This document shows positions 8,677 through 16,726 of a DNA stretch of 64,000 nt, in pieces. How positions within the stretch are numbered: position 1 is the first letter of the stretch; each line of letters begins with the position of its first letter. A program made the position numbers and the translations under genes. The notes below the pieces were generated by a model. The model had not been told where the DNA came from. It did no database searches and saw only the letters and a list, made by a program, of their open reading frames with translations. This DNA is from Saccharopolyspora rosea (GTDB taxonomy: Bacteria; Actinomycetota; Actinomycetes; Mycobacteriales; Pseudonocardiaceae). The stretch is from the NCBI RefSeq assembly GCF_025643595.1, contig NZ_CP102826.1, positions 6,200,001-6,264,000 of the forward strand, written 5' to 3'.

Positions 8677-9804
8677 TCACTGAAGCGAACAGTCCACCAA
8701 TACTGGCTCGGGTTCCAGTGACACGCCGAACGCCGCGCGGACCCCGTCGCGAACTTCACGCGCAAGAAGTAGCAGGTCGCGGGTGGTCGCGGCGCCCCGG
8801 TTGGTCAGCGCGAGGGTGTGCTTCGTGGACAGTCGCACCCGGCCGCCCGGTCCCGGGTAGCCCTTGCCGAACCCGGCGCGCTCGATGAGCCACGCCGCGG
8901 AGAGCTTGGTGCCGCCGTCCGCCGGGAACTGCGGGATCCGCTCGTCCGCGCCGACTCGTCCGGCGATCCGCCGCAGCACCTCGGGGAGTTCGCCGGCGGG
9001 CACGATCGGATTGGTGAAGAACGAACCCGCGCTCCAGGTGTCGTGGTCGTCCACATCGAGCACCATGCCCTTGCCCCGGCGCAGTCGCAGGACCGCCTCC
9101 CGCGCGGCGGCCACGTCGACCCGCTCGCCCGGCTCGACGCCGAGCACCCGGGCCAGTTCGCCGTACCGGATCGGCGCCGACCGCCCGCCGTCGTGCAGCA
9201 GGAACCGCACCCGCAGCACCACCGCGGCCTCGCTGCGCTTGAGGACGCTGCTGCGGTAGGTCAGGCCGAGTTCCTCGGCCGCGACGGTGCGGATCTGGCC
9301 GGTGCGGCGGTCCAGCAGGTCCACCGACACCAGCGGTTCGGACACCTCGATGCCGTAGGCCCCGACGTTCTGCACCGGAGTGGCGCCGGTCAGCCCGGGG
9401 ATGCCGGACAGGCACTCCAAGCCGCCGAGTCCCTGCCGGACGGTGTCCGCGACGACCTCGTCCCAGTCCTCCCCGGCCTCGACGGTGAGCTGCACCATCC
9501 CATCGCCGACGCTGTCGTAGTGCCGCCCGCGGGTGGCGATCCGCACCACGTGACCGGCGAAACCCTCGTCCGCGACGACGACGTTGGACCCGCCGCCGAG
9601 CACCAGCAGCCGGTGCCCGCCGGCGTCGGCCGCGCGCACCGCCGAGGCGAGCTGCTCGGAGCTCTCGGCCACGACCAGGCCGGTCGCCGGACCGCCCAGC
9701 CGCAGTGTGGTGTAGCCCGCCAGCGAGACGTCGCCACCGGCGTGTTCGCCGGGCAGCGGCGTGTCGCCGCGCATCTCTTCGGCACCGGACGTGGAGGGGT
9801 TCAC
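8677..9804 (-). CDS. murB: UDP-N-acetylenolpyruvoylglucosamine reductase
   Basis: MurB reduces UDP-GlcNAc-enolpyruvate to UDP-MurNAc in peptidoglycan synthesis, using FAD and NADPH. The product shows the FAD-binding LVLGGGSNVVVADEGF, the GLGGLECLSGIPGLTGATPVQNVGAYG core, catalytic Ser in AGSFFTNP and the SAAWLIERAGFGKGYPG segment. The GTG at 9804 (VNPSTSGAEEMRG) gives 375 residues, near the usual actinobacterial length. The frame is open further upstream but that part is antisense to the next gene. Only 25 bp separate it from the divergent DUF2505 gene, so the promoters must overlap or messages be leaderless. Confidence 0.95.
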   Translation of the reverse strand: MNPSTSGAEEMRGDTPLPGEHAGGDVSLAGYTTLRLGGPATGLVVAESSEQLASAVRAADAGGHRLLVLGGGSNVVVADEGFAGHVVRIATRGRHYDSVGDGMVQLTVEAGEDWDEVVADTVRQGLGGLECLSGIPGLTGATPVQNVGAYGIEVSEPLVSVDLLDRRTGQIRTVAAEELGLTYRSSVLKRSEAAVVLRVRFLLHDGGRSAPIRYGELARVLGVEPGERVDVAAAREAVLRLRRGKGMVLDVDDHDTWSAGSFFTNPIVPAGELPEVLRRIAGRVGADERIPQFPADGGTKLSAAWLIERAGFGKGYPGPGGRVRLSTKHTLALTNRGAATTRDLLLLAREVRDGVRAAFGVSLEPEPVLVDCSLQ

Positions 9805-9829
9805 GGTTGCCAAAGGTAACCTCCGCTGC

Positions 9830-10348
9830 ATGGCACGCCGCATCGAGCACCGCAGCACCTCCGAGTGGGCCGCCGCCCAGGTGTACGCGGCATTGGTCGA
9901 CGTCGACTTCCTGATCGACCGGCTCAACGAGCTCGGCGGTGCCAGCTCGGCGCTGGTGTCCCACGAGGAGACCGATGACGGCGTGCGGTTCCAGGTCCGG
10001 CACGGAGTGCCCTCCGACGAGCTGCCCGCCGTGGCGCGCACGGTCGTCGGCAGCGACCTGACCATCGACCGCAGCGAGTCGTGGCGGCAGGCCGAGGAAG
10101 GCCACTACAGCGGCGAGGTGGCCGCCGAGATCTCCGGGGCGCCGTGCAGCATCACCGGATCGATGTGGCTGCGCGACCTCGGTGACCCCGACACCTCCGC
10201 GGTCAGCGAGTTCGTCGTCTCCGGCGCGGTGCGGGTGTCCCTGCCGTTCCTCGGCGGCAAGCTTGAGGACATCGTGGCCGACCAGGTGCAGAAGCTCCTG
10301 GTCGCCGAGGAGCACTTCATGACCGAGTGGCTGGCCCGCCACGCATGA
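9830..10348 (+). CDS. DUF2505 family protein
   Basis: The 172-residue product (MARRIEHRSTSEWAAAQVYAA) matches the actinobacterial DUF2505 family, which has a START/Bet v 1-like helix-grip fold. Visible features are the N-terminal HRSTSEWAAAQVYAALVDVDFL helix and the C-terminal KLEDIVADQVQKLLVAEEHFMTEWL amphipathic helix. The function is unknown. The ATG at 9830 leaves a 25-bp divergent gap to murB. Its stop overlaps the start of the next gene (ATGA), so the two are coupled. Confidence 0.9.
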   Translation: MARRIEHRSTSEWAAAQVYAALVDVDFLIDRLNELGGASSALVSHEETDDGVRFQVRHGVPSDELPAVARTVVGSDLTIDRSESWRQAEEGHYSGEVAAEISGAPCSITGSMWLRDLGDPDTSAVSEFVVSGAVRVSLPFLGGKLEDIVADQVQKLLVAEEHFMTEWLARHA

Positions 10349-11196
10349 GTTCGGTCCCGAAGAAGCGCAATCCCCGGCTGGCCGCCGGACGCGCCCGCGC
10401 CCTGGGTGTGCCCACGAGGGGCACCACGAACCCGAACCGGCTGCGGCGCGTCGACCGGTGGATCACCGGCACGCCGTGGGTGCACCGCCCGGTCCGCGAC
10501 GCCGCGTGCCCGCTGGTGGTCGACCTGGGCTACGGCGCGACCCCGGTGACCACGGTGGAGCTCGCCACGCGGCTGCGACCGCTGCGGCCCGGGGTCCGCG
10601 TGGTCGGCCTGGAGATCGACCCGGACCGGGTCGCCGCGGGCAAGGCCGTGGCCGATCCCCCGGCGCTGGAGTTCCGCCGCGGCGGCTTCGAACTCGCCGG
10701 TCTGGCGGCCGGTGTCGCCGGGTCGGACGGCCCCTCGCTGGTGCGCGCGCTCAACGTGCTGCGCCAGTACACCGAACCGGAGGCGTGGCAGGCGTGGGAG
10801 GAGCTGTGCGCGCGGCTGGCCCCGGACGGCCTGCTCGTCGAGGGCACCTGCGACGAGATCGGCCGCCGGTGCTGCTGGGTGACGTTGGACCGCGCCGGGC
10901 CGCGCACCCTGACCCTGGCGTGCCGCCCCGCCGATCTCGACCGCCCGTCCGACCTGGCCGAACGCCTGCCGAAGACGCTGATCCACCGCAACGTGCCCGG
11001 AGAACGGGTGCACGCGATGCTGGCCGACCTCGACGCCTGCTGGGCGCAGGCCGCCCCGCTCTCCCCGTTCGGCCCGCGCACCCGGTGGGCGCACGCGATC
11101 CGCGCGTTCGCCGAGCGCGGCTGGCCGGTCCGCGACCGCGAGCGCCGCTGGCGCCTCGGTGAGGTCACCGTGGACTGGTCCGCGGTGGCACCGTGA
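10345..11196 (+). CDS. Class I SAM-dependent methyltransferase-like protein
   Basis: The 283-residue protein has motif I as VVDLGYGATPVTT and an acidic end of strand 2 (VVGLEIDPDRV). These fit a Rossmann-fold methyltransferase, although the substrate is unknown. The C-terminal half contains a Cys pair in EIGRRCCWVTLD and a LIHRNVPGERVHAMLADLD segment. The ATG at 10345 overlaps the upstream stop (ATGA), which decides the start. DUF2505 followed by this methyltransferase-like gene beside murB is probably a conserved actinobacterial neighbourhood, but I cannot check that here. Confidence 0.85.
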   Translation: MSSVPKKRNPRLAAGRARALGVPTRGTTNPNRLRRVDRWITGTPWVHRPVRDAACPLVVDLGYGATPVTTVELATRLRPLRPGVRVVGLEIDPDRVAAGKAVADPPALEFRRGGFELAGLAAGVAGSDGPSLVRALNVLRQYTEPEAWQAWEELCARLAPDGLLVEGTCDEIGRRCCWVTLDRAGPRTLTLACRPADLDRPSDLAERLPKTLIHRNVPGERVHAMLADLDACWAQAAPLSPFGPRTRWAHAIRAFAERGWPVRDRERRWRLGEVTVDWSAVAP

Positions 11197-11250
11197 GGAC
11201 GCCCCCGTCGAGCACCGCTGCTGCGTTGCGGCGGCTTCTACACTCCGGGC

Positions 11251-11991
11251 ATGGCCAGTGACTTCCACCACCGGGCGTTGAAGGAGCAGGCCGCGGCGTT
11301 GCGCACCGCCGCGCTGCAGGCCGGGCCGGACACGCTGGTGTCCACCTGTCCCGGCTGGGACGTGCGGAAGCTGGTGCAGCACGTGGCGCGGGTGTACGCG
11401 ATGGTCGCCTTGGCCCTGCGCACCGAGCCGAACGCCGCAGCGCCTTCCGCGCCGCGCCCGCCCGCGGACTTCGACGACGCGCTGATCTGGTTCGACGACC
11501 GCCTTTCCGAGGTGTTGACCGAACTGTCCACAGTGGATCCGGAGCGCCCGGTGTGGGCGTTCTTCCCGGGCGGCGACGCGCCCCGCTGGACCCGGCGGAT
11601 GGCGCACGAGACCGCGATCCACCGCCTCGACGCCGAACACGCCCTGGCCGGGCTCGGCCCGGACCACGTGCACGACCTGATCTTCGACCCCGAACTGGCC
11701 GCCGACGGCGTCGACGAGTTCCTCACCGTGATCCTGCCGCTCGGCGACTGGTCGCAGCGGGACGACTCCGGGTCGGTGCTCTACCACGCGGCGGACGCCG
11801 GACGGGCGTGGCTGGTCGAGTACCGCCCGGGGCGGGCGCCGCGGGTCGACGAGCGCGTCGACACCGGACTGGAGGCCGACGCGACGGTGGCGGGCACCGC
11901 CGACGCGGTCTACCGCCGGGTGTGGGGCCGACCGAGCACTGCGCTCGTGACCGGCGACACGGCGCTGGCCGCGTTGGCCTCCGGACGCTGA
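11251..11991 (+). CDS. Maleylpyruvate isomerase family, mycothiol-dependent enzyme
   Basis: The 246-residue product belongs to the MDMPI/DinB four-helix-bundle family. The N-terminal domain has STCPGWDVRKLVQHVARVY, where the histidine is a predicted metal ligand. A second histidine pair lies in RRMAHETAIHRLDAEHAL. The C-terminal MDMPI domain occupies roughly 165-246. Members use mycothiol in isomerisation or S-transfer; the presence of mshA in the window fits, but the substrate is unknown. The ATG at 11251 starts a clean reading frame 54 bp after the preceding gene. Confidence 0.9.
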   Translation: MASDFHHRALKEQAAALRTAALQAGPDTLVSTCPGWDVRKLVQHVARVYAMVALALRTEPNAAAPSAPRPPADFDDALIWFDDRLSEVLTELSTVDPERPVWAFFPGGDAPRWTRRMAHETAIHRLDAEHALAGLGPDHVHDLIFDPELAADGVDEFLTVILPLGDWSQRDDSGSVLYHAADAGRAWLVEYRPGRAPRVDERVDTGLEADATVAGTADAVYRRVWGRPSTALVTGDTALAALASGR

Positions 11992-12035
11992 CCAGCGCGC
12001 GGCGGAATCCGCGCTGCCTGCGACAATGACGGGCT

Positions 12036-12908
12036 GTGACCACTCCCGAGCGCCGCTTCGTCATCAGCTTCGGTTGTCCCGACCGCACCGGGATCGTCGC
12101 CCGCATCGCGACGTTCCTCGCCGAGCACGGCGGTTGGATCGTCGAGGCGGGTTACCACACCGATCCGGACACCGGCTGGTTCTTCACCCGCCAGGAAGTC
12201 CGGGCGGACTCGCTGCCGTTCGGCGTGGACGAACTGCGGCGCCGGTTCGCGGAAGTGGCCGCCGAACTCGACGGCCGCGCCGACTGGCGCGTGTGGGACA
12301 CCGGCGAGCGGCGCCGCGTGGTGATCCTGGTCTCCCGCGAGGGCCACTGCCTGCACGACCTGCTCGGCCGCATCCGCTCCGGCGAACTCGACGTCGACCT
12401 GTGCGCGGTCGTCGGCAACCACCCCGACCTCGGCCCGATCACCGAGGCGCACGGCGTGCCGTTCCACCACGTGCCGTTCGGCAAGGACCCGGCGGCCAAG
12501 GCCGAGGCGTTCGACGAGGTCCGGTCACTGGTCGACGCGCACGAGCCGAACGCCATCGTGCTGGCCCGGTTCATGCAGGTGCTGCCGCCCGAGCTGTGCG
12601 AGGCGTGGGCCGGGCGCGCGATCAACATCCACCACAGCTTCCTGCCCTCGTTCGCCGGAGCCCGGCCCTACCACCAGGCGTACGAACGCGGCGTCAAGCT
12701 CATCGGCGCGACCTGCCACTACGTGACCGCCGAGCTCGACGCGGGACCGATCATCGAGCAGGACGTCATCCGCGTCGACCACACCGACGCGGTCGGCGAC
12801 ATGGTCCGCAAGGGCCGTGACATCGAGAAGGTGGTGCTCGCCCGCGGGCTGCGCTCCCACCTGCAAGGCCGCGTCCTGGTGCACGGCCGCCGCACCGTGG
12901 TGTTCTGA
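12036..12908 (+). CDS. purU: Formyltetrahydrofolate deformylase
   Basis: PurU hydrolyses 10-formyl-THF to formate and THF, supplying formate and balancing the one-carbon pool. Residues 1-85 form an ACT-type regulatory domain (RFVISFGCPDRTGIVARIATFLAEHGG). The C-terminal formyltransferase-like domain carries RFMQVLPPELC, INIHHSFLPSFAGARPYHQA and ELDAGPIIEQDV, including the conserved Asn-His and Asp. At 290 residues the length is standard. The start is GTG at 12036, close behind the previous gene. Confidence 0.96.
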   Translation: MTTPERRFVISFGCPDRTGIVARIATFLAEHGGWIVEAGYHTDPDTGWFFTRQEVRADSLPFGVDELRRRFAEVAAELDGRADWRVWDTGERRRVVILVSREGHCLHDLLGRIRSGELDVDLCAVVGNHPDLGPITEAHGVPFHHVPFGKDPAAKAEAFDEVRSLVDAHEPNAIVLARFMQVLPPELCEAWAGRAINIHHSFLPSFAGARPYHQAYERGVKLIGATCHYVTAELDAGPIIEQDVIRVDHTDAVGDMVRKGRDIEKVVLARGLRSHLQGRVLVHGRRTVVF

Positions 12909-12926
12909 CGGCCCGCGGCAGGACCG

Positions 12927-13475
12927 TCACCGCCCCAGGCCGTCCGCGGTTTCGGCGCCCGGCAGCTCCGGCAGCGCGGAACCCGGCACGATCAGCTTGC
13001 TGCGCCGCAGACCGCTGCCGACGACGACGGCCGGGGCCTGCGCCACCGCCGGGTCGACGAGCACCGGCCAGTCCGCCGGCAGGCCGAACGGGGTGATCCC
13101 GCCGTACTCCATGCCGGTCAGCGCCACCGCGTCGGCCATGGGGGCGAAGGACGCCTTCCGGACGTCGAGCCGGCGCCGGACCACGCCGTTGACGTCGGCG
13201 CGGGTGGTCGCCAGCACGACGCACGCCGCGTAGCGCACCTCGCCGCCGCGCTTCCCGGCGACGACGACGCAGTTCGCGGACAGCTCCAGCGGCGAGCCGT
13301 ACTGCTCGCAGAACGCGGCGGTGTCGGCCAGTTCCGGATCGATCTCGGTGACCCCGATCCGGGGATCGTCGAGCGCGCGGACCGCGGCCGAGACCGGCTC
13401 GGCGAGCAAGTCGAGGCGATCCAACGCCGACGTGACTTCCAACGTCCCGGCCGCGACCGACCAATCAACACCCAT
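12927..13475 (-). CDS. YbaK/EbsC family aminoacyl-tRNA deacylase-like protein
   Basis: The 182-residue product has the YbaK/ProX fold features: an early helix ending RALDDPRIGV, the conserved lysine in VVAGKRGGEVRYA, and the GITPFGLPADWPVLVD segment. YbaK relatives hydrolyse mischarged tRNAs in trans; the exact specificity is not predictable. The ATG at 13475 gives MGVDWSVAAGTLEV. It is the last of a five-gene minus-strand run that starts with the XRE regulator at 15623, following the hydrolase by 13 bp. Confidence 0.88.
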   Translation of the reverse strand: MGVDWSVAAGTLEVTSALDRLDLLAEPVSAAVRALDDPRIGVTEIDPELADTAAFCEQYGSPLELSANCVVVAGKRGGEVRYAACVVLATTRADVNGVVRRRLDVRKASFAPMADAVALTGMEYGGITPFGLPADWPVLVDPAVAQAPAVVVGSGLRRSKLIVPGSALPELPGAETADGLGR

Positions 13476-13488
13476 GCCGCGAAGATAC

Positions 13489-14235
13489 TCAGCCCAGGAA
13501 ACCCGTGAGCAACGCCCGGAGCTCGCGGCGGTGGGTGAGCATCGGCGCCGCGGACGGCAGGACCTCCAGCCGGGCGCGCGGAAAGGCCGCCGCGGTCGTC
13601 TCGGCGACCTCGGTGGGGTGCATCGGGTCGCCCTCCGCGGCGATGACCAGGACATCGGAGCGCACCGGCGCCAGCACCGCGGCGTCGTCGAGCGGGCACC
13701 GCCGCGGCAGCGTCCGCAGCGCGTCCTCCAAGCGCAGCAACGCGCGGGCCCGGCGCTCGACGTGGTCGCCGACGTCCACACCGGGCGGCACGTCGGCCGC
13801 CAGGATCTCGCGCAGCTTCGCGCCGCCATCGCTCGCGGCCAGCGCCACCGCGTCGGCGAGGCGCTCGTACGCCCGGGTCGCGGTCGCGCCCCGGGGCTCG
13901 TCGAGGGCCGCTGGGAGCAGCAGCGCGAGGCGGTCGAACCGGTCCGGGTGCTCGGCGGCGATCCGGGTCAGCGCCCCGGCTCCGAGGGACACCCCGACCG
14001 CGCGGGTCGCCCCCGCCTCGTCGGCGGCGGACAGCACGTCGCGGGCGAGGGCCGCGTAGTCCCAGTAGTCCGGCGGAGCGTCGGGAGCGCTGCCGTGGCC
14101 GGGCAGGGTCAGCACGACCCGGGTTCCGGGCAGACCGGACGCGGGAATCCTGGCTTCCCCCTCCGTGGCGCCCAGTCCGTGCACCACCAGGGTCACCGGC
14201 GCACCGCGGCCGTAGGAGACCGGGCGCGCTACCAA
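13489..14235 (-). CDS. Alpha/beta hydrolase
   Basis: The protein is an alpha/beta hydrolase of about 248 residues: the oxyanion region LVVHGLGATEGEA, nucleophile elbow GVSLGAG, and a late EGDPMHP/MLTH pair supplying the acid and histidine. The substrate is unknown. The start is uncertain. TTG at 14235 (LVARPVSYGRG) overlaps the DUF2516 stop by seven bases and keeps the first beta strand. The gene lies tightly between DUF2516 and the YbaK gene, so it is probably cotranscribed with the hbhA locus. Confidence 0.85.
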   Translation of the reverse strand: MVARPVSYGRGAPVTLVVHGLGATEGEARIPASGLPGTRVVLTLPGHGSAPDAPPDYWDYAALARDVLSAADEAGATRAVGVSLGAGALTRIAAEHPDRFDRLALLLPAALDEPRGATATRAYERLADAVALAASDGGAKLREILAADVPPGVDVGDHVERRARALLRLEDALRTLPRRCPLDDAAVLAPVRSDVLVIAAEGDPMHPTEVAETTAAAFPRARLEVLPSAAPMLTHRRELRALLTGFLG

Positions 14236-14537
14236 GACTTGCCCTGCACGTCCTTGACCTTCGGCCGCACGTCCACGATGTAGACCAACGACGCGACCAG
14301 GGCGGCGATCCAGATGATCGTGAAGGGACCGTCCATCGCGAGCAGGAGCACCACCGCGGCGGCTCCGGTGATGCCCAGCCACGCGATCTTGGTCAGCTTG
14401 TCCACCGCGGTGAACGCCTCGGAGCGCTGCAACGCCGCGTGGACGAACGCGAACAGTCCCACCGGGATGCCCGCGAGCCAGATGATGCGCAGAATCCACA
14501 CGTACACGGGCATGTAGGCCCAGTTCAACGCCGCCAT
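14229..14537 (-). CDS. DUF2516 family membrane protein
   Basis: This 102-residue inner membrane protein has three to four hydrophobic segments (VWILRIIWLAGIPVGLFAFVHAA, ITGAAAVVLLLAMDG, FTIIWIAALVASLVYIVDV). It matches the DUF2516 family. In mycobacteria the equivalent gene lies directly after hbhA, as here. The ATG at 14537 gives MAALNWAYMPVYVW; the longer upstream reading is arginine-rich and unlikely. Function is unknown, but the conserved order suggests it works with the HbhA-like protein. Confidence 0.88.
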   Translation of the reverse strand: MAALNWAYMPVYVWILRIIWLAGIPVGLFAFVHAALQRSEAFTAVDKLTKIAWLGITGAAAVVLLLAMDGPFTIIWIAALVASLVYIVDVRPKVKDVQGKSW

Positions 14538-14577
14538 GGACACCACCCTACGTGTTCGCGTGTCCGAAAAGCACGAG

Positions 14578-15216
14578 TCACCCGTCCGACTTGGCCGCGG
14601 ACTTCTTCGAGCTCTTGCTCTTCGCGGCATCGGTTCGGGACGCGGTCTTGCGCGCCGTGCTGCGCGCGGTCGACGCGGCTTCCTCGCCCGCTTCCCGCGC
14701 GGTGTCGGCGGCGGACTCCGCCTTCTCGGCGGCCTTCTCCCCGGCCGAACGGGCGCTGCGGCTGACCTTGCCGAGCACGTCGTCGGCGATGTCGCCGGCC
14801 TGCTCGGCGGTCTCGGCGGCCTTGTCCTGGACCACGCCGACCTGGCTCCACGCGCGCTTGACCTGCGGCTGCGACTGGAGGCGCTGCCAGGTCTCCTCGC
14901 CCCGCTCGGCCAGGTAGTCGTAGAGCTGCCGGGCGGACTTGGCGTAGCCGTCGACCCGCTTGCGCAGTTCGGCCGGGTCGAGCCGCTCCCGCAGCTCGGC
15001 GAGGTCGGTCGGCAGGTCCTGGCGGGCGCCCTCGGCGCGCTCGTTGAGCTCGGTGCGCAGCTTGGTCAGCGCGTCGGTCACCGTCCGCGCGGCGAGGTCA
15101 CCGGCGCCGAGCGCGGCCAGCAGCGGGGTGCGGGCCTGCTCGACGGCCTCGCCGAAGGCGACCTGGGCCTGTTCGCGCACCTTGTTGACGTCGTCGGTCT
15201 TCGGGAAGGCCGGCAT
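14578..15216 (-). CDS. hbhA: HbhA-like helical surface protein
   Basis: The 212-residue product is almost entirely helical, with long heptad-rich stretches (KLRTELNERAEGARQDL, ETAEQAGDIADDVLGKV). It has an alanine-rich middle and a lysine/serine-rich tail ending KSSKKSAAKSDG. That matches heparin-binding hemagglutinin of mycobacteria, a coiled-coil protein with a lysine-rich C-terminus. The tail here is shorter and less lysine-dense, so heparin binding is not assured. The ATG at 15216 has a strong ribosome site (GAGGAG) that overlaps the stop of the XRE gene. Order XRE-hbhA-DUF2516 mirrors Rv0474-Rv0475-Rv0476. Confidence 0.88.
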   Translation of the reverse strand: MPAFPKTDDVNKVREQAQVAFGEAVEQARTPLLAALGAGDLAARTVTDALTKLRTELNERAEGARQDLPTDLAELRERLDPAELRKRVDGYAKSARQLYDYLAERGEETWQRLQSQPQVKRAWSQVGVVQDKAAETAEQAGDIADDVLGKVSRSARSAGEKAAEKAESAADTAREAGEEAASTARSTARKTASRTDAAKSKSSKKSAAKSDG

Positions 15217-15221
15217 GGCGA

Positions 15222-15623
15222 TCACTCCTCGGATTGCCGGGTGGCCTCGTCCGCGGTGTCGCGTTCCCGCCGGAACGAGGCGTAGATGTCCAGCAGCACT
15301 TGTTTCTGCCGCTCGCTGAGATCGGGGTCGGCGAGGACGGCGTCCACCACCGGACCGCCCTCGCGGCGTTCCAGGATCCCGGCCTGCACGTAGAGCGCCT
15401 CGGCGGAGATCCGCAGCGCCTTGGCGATCTGCTGCAGGATCTCCGCGCTCGGCTTGCGCAGGCCGCGCTCCACCTGGCTCAGGTACGGGTTGGACACGCC
15501 GGCGCGTTTGGCCAGCTGCCGCAACGAGATCTGAGCGTTGTTGCGTTGCGTCCGGATGTAGTCGCCGAGGTCGCTGACCGCTTGGTTCACGGCCTTGTTG
15601 ACGGTCTCGTCCACGCGTCCCAT
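15222..15623 (-). CDS. XRE family transcriptional regulator (Rv0474-like)
   Basis: The 133-residue protein has a Cro/C1-type helix-turn-helix (LRQLAKRAGVSNPYLSQVERGLRKPSAEIL). A C-terminal helical region (SERQKQVLLDIYASFRRER) may mediate dimerisation. It precedes hbhA with only a few bases between, so it probably regulates its own operon. A 19-bp perfect palindrome lies over its promoter. ATG at 15623 follows a GAGGTGA ribosome site. Confidence 0.93.
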   Translation of the reverse strand: MGRVDETVNKAVNQAVSDLGDYIRTQRNNAQISLRQLAKRAGVSNPYLSQVERGLRKPSAEILQQIAKALRISAEALYVQAGILERREGGPVVDAVLADPDLSERQKQVLLDIYASFRRERDTADEATRQSEE

Positions 15624-15644
15624 CGGCGATCACCTCTGCCGACC

Positions 15645-15687
15645 ACGATAACGACGAGCGCTAGCTATTGCAAGCACTGTGCTTGCA
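15645..15687 (-). promoter_or_regulatory. Promoter and palindromic operator of the XRE-hbhA operon
   Basis: On the minus strand a -35 TTGCAA (15673-15668) and a -10 TATCGT (15650-15645) are separated by exactly 17 bp, reading toward the XRE start at 15623. The -35 lies within a perfect palindrome, TGCAAGCAC-T-GTGCTTGCA (15669-15687). A dimeric repressor bound there would block polymerase, so autorepression by the XRE protein is the simplest reading. The elements are seen directly; the identity of the bound protein is inferred. Confidence 0.7.
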
Positions 15688-15701
15688 CCCGGGGCGGCAC
15701 C

Positions 15702-16085
15702 TCACTCCGGGTCGGCGCACATGCAGAACGGGTGCCCGGCCGGGTCGGCGTAGACGCGGAAGCGCGCGTCCTGCTGGTCCGGGGGCTGCGGCAGCCGGGT
15801 GGCCCCCGCCTCGACCGCCCGGCGGTCGCCCTCGTCCAGCGTGCCCACCCGCACGTCGAGGTGCATCATCTGCGGTGTCGCGCGGTCCGGCCAGGTCGGC
15901 GGCCGGTAGTCGGGGTCGCGCTGGAACGCCAGCGGGGCACCGCCTGCCGGATCGGCGAGCTCCACCCATTCCTCCTTGGACTGCGCCTCGTCGATCCGCC
16001 ATCCCAGCAAGCGCCCGTAGAACTCGGCGAGCGCACGGGGATCGGGGCAGTCGATCGCGAACGCGGCCAGTCGCAGTGCGGACAT
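15702..16085 (-). CDS. VOC/glyoxalase-like domain protein
   Basis: The product, about 127 residues, is a vicinal-oxygen-chelate fold protein with two beta-alpha-beta-beta-beta modules. The first contains AFAIDCPDPRALAEFYGRLLGW and the second QMMHLDVRVGTLDEGDRRA through YADPAGHPFCMC. The reaction is unknown; glyoxalase activity should not be assumed. The ATG at 16085 has a GGAGG ribosome site at correct spacing, better than the ATG two codons earlier. It is divergent from the CGNR zinc-finger gene, with a palindrome between. Confidence 0.88.
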   Translation of the reverse strand: MSALRLAAFAIDCPDPRALAEFYGRLLGWRIDEAQSKEEWVELADPAGGAPLAFQRDPDYRPPTWPDRATPQMMHLDVRVGTLDEGDRRAVEAGATRLPQPPDQQDARFRVYADPAGHPFCMCADPE

Positions 16086-16116
16086 GTCCATCCTCCAACC
16101 ACTGAAACGGTTTGAT

Positions 16117-16129
16117 CGGTTACTAACCG
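16117..16129. promoter_or_regulatory. Palindrome between VOC and CGNR genes
   Basis: CGGTTA-C-TAACCG is a perfect 13-bp palindrome, preceded eight bases earlier by another CGGTT. It lies in the 98-bp divergent gap and could be the operator of the CGNR regulator controlling both promoters. This is inferred from position alone. Confidence 0.4.
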
Positions 16130-16183
16130 GTGCCGGTATTTTGCTGGTTACGCAGGGCCAGAACAACCCCCTATTGACTTACG

Positions 16184-16726
16184 ATGGTGTTCGTGAACAG
16201 CAAAGCTGTCGCTCCGGAGGTAGAACGCTCCTCGGCCCTGGACGCGACCGGGCTGGAGATCGAACGCGACATCGAGCTGGTCCTGGCGTTCCTGAACACC
16301 TGCGACGCCGAGAAGGGAACCGAGGTCCTGGCGGACCCGGCGCAGTGGCGGCAGTGGTGCGCCGAACGCGAACTGGGCGAAGCGCCGGAGACGAGTGCGA
16401 CCCGCGAGGTCAGGGACGCGATGCGCGCCGCGGTGTCCTGCGGGACGAGACCGGAGGCGGTGCTCACCGACGCATGGCCGGTGACCGTCGCCCTGCACAC
16501 CGGCGTCCCCGTCCTCACCGGCACCGACGCGGTGGGCGCGATCCTGGTCGCGGCCACCCGCCTGGTGCACACCGGCCACTGGGACCGCGTCAAGATCTGC
16601 CCGGCCGAGGACTGCCTGTGGGCGTTCTACGACCGATCGCGCAACCGCTCGCGGACGTGGTGCTCGATGCGCGTCTGCGGCAACCGGGAGAAGGCGCGGT
16701 CCTGGCGAGAACGCCACACGGGTTAG
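16184..16726 (+). CDS. ABATE/CGNR zinc-finger regulator
   Basis: The 180-residue product has an N-terminal stress-response ABATE-like domain (LVLAFLNTCDAEKGTEVLADPAQW). It ends in a CGNR zinc finger: CPAEDCLWAFYDRSRNRSRTW then CSMRVCGNREKAR, with all four cysteines present. CGNR proteins are putative DNA-binding regulators of actinobacteria. ATG at 16184 is the most upstream good start. Its TAG overlaps the stop of the convergent DUF445 gene. Confidence 0.92.
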   Translation: MVFVNSKAVAPEVERSSALDATGLEIERDIELVLAFLNTCDAEKGTEVLADPAQWRQWCAERELGEAPETSATREVRDAMRAAVSCGTRPEAVLTDAWPVTVALHTGVPVLTGTDAVGAILVAATRLVHTGHWDRVKICPAEDCLWAFYDRSRNRSRTWCSMRVCGNREKARSWRERHTG

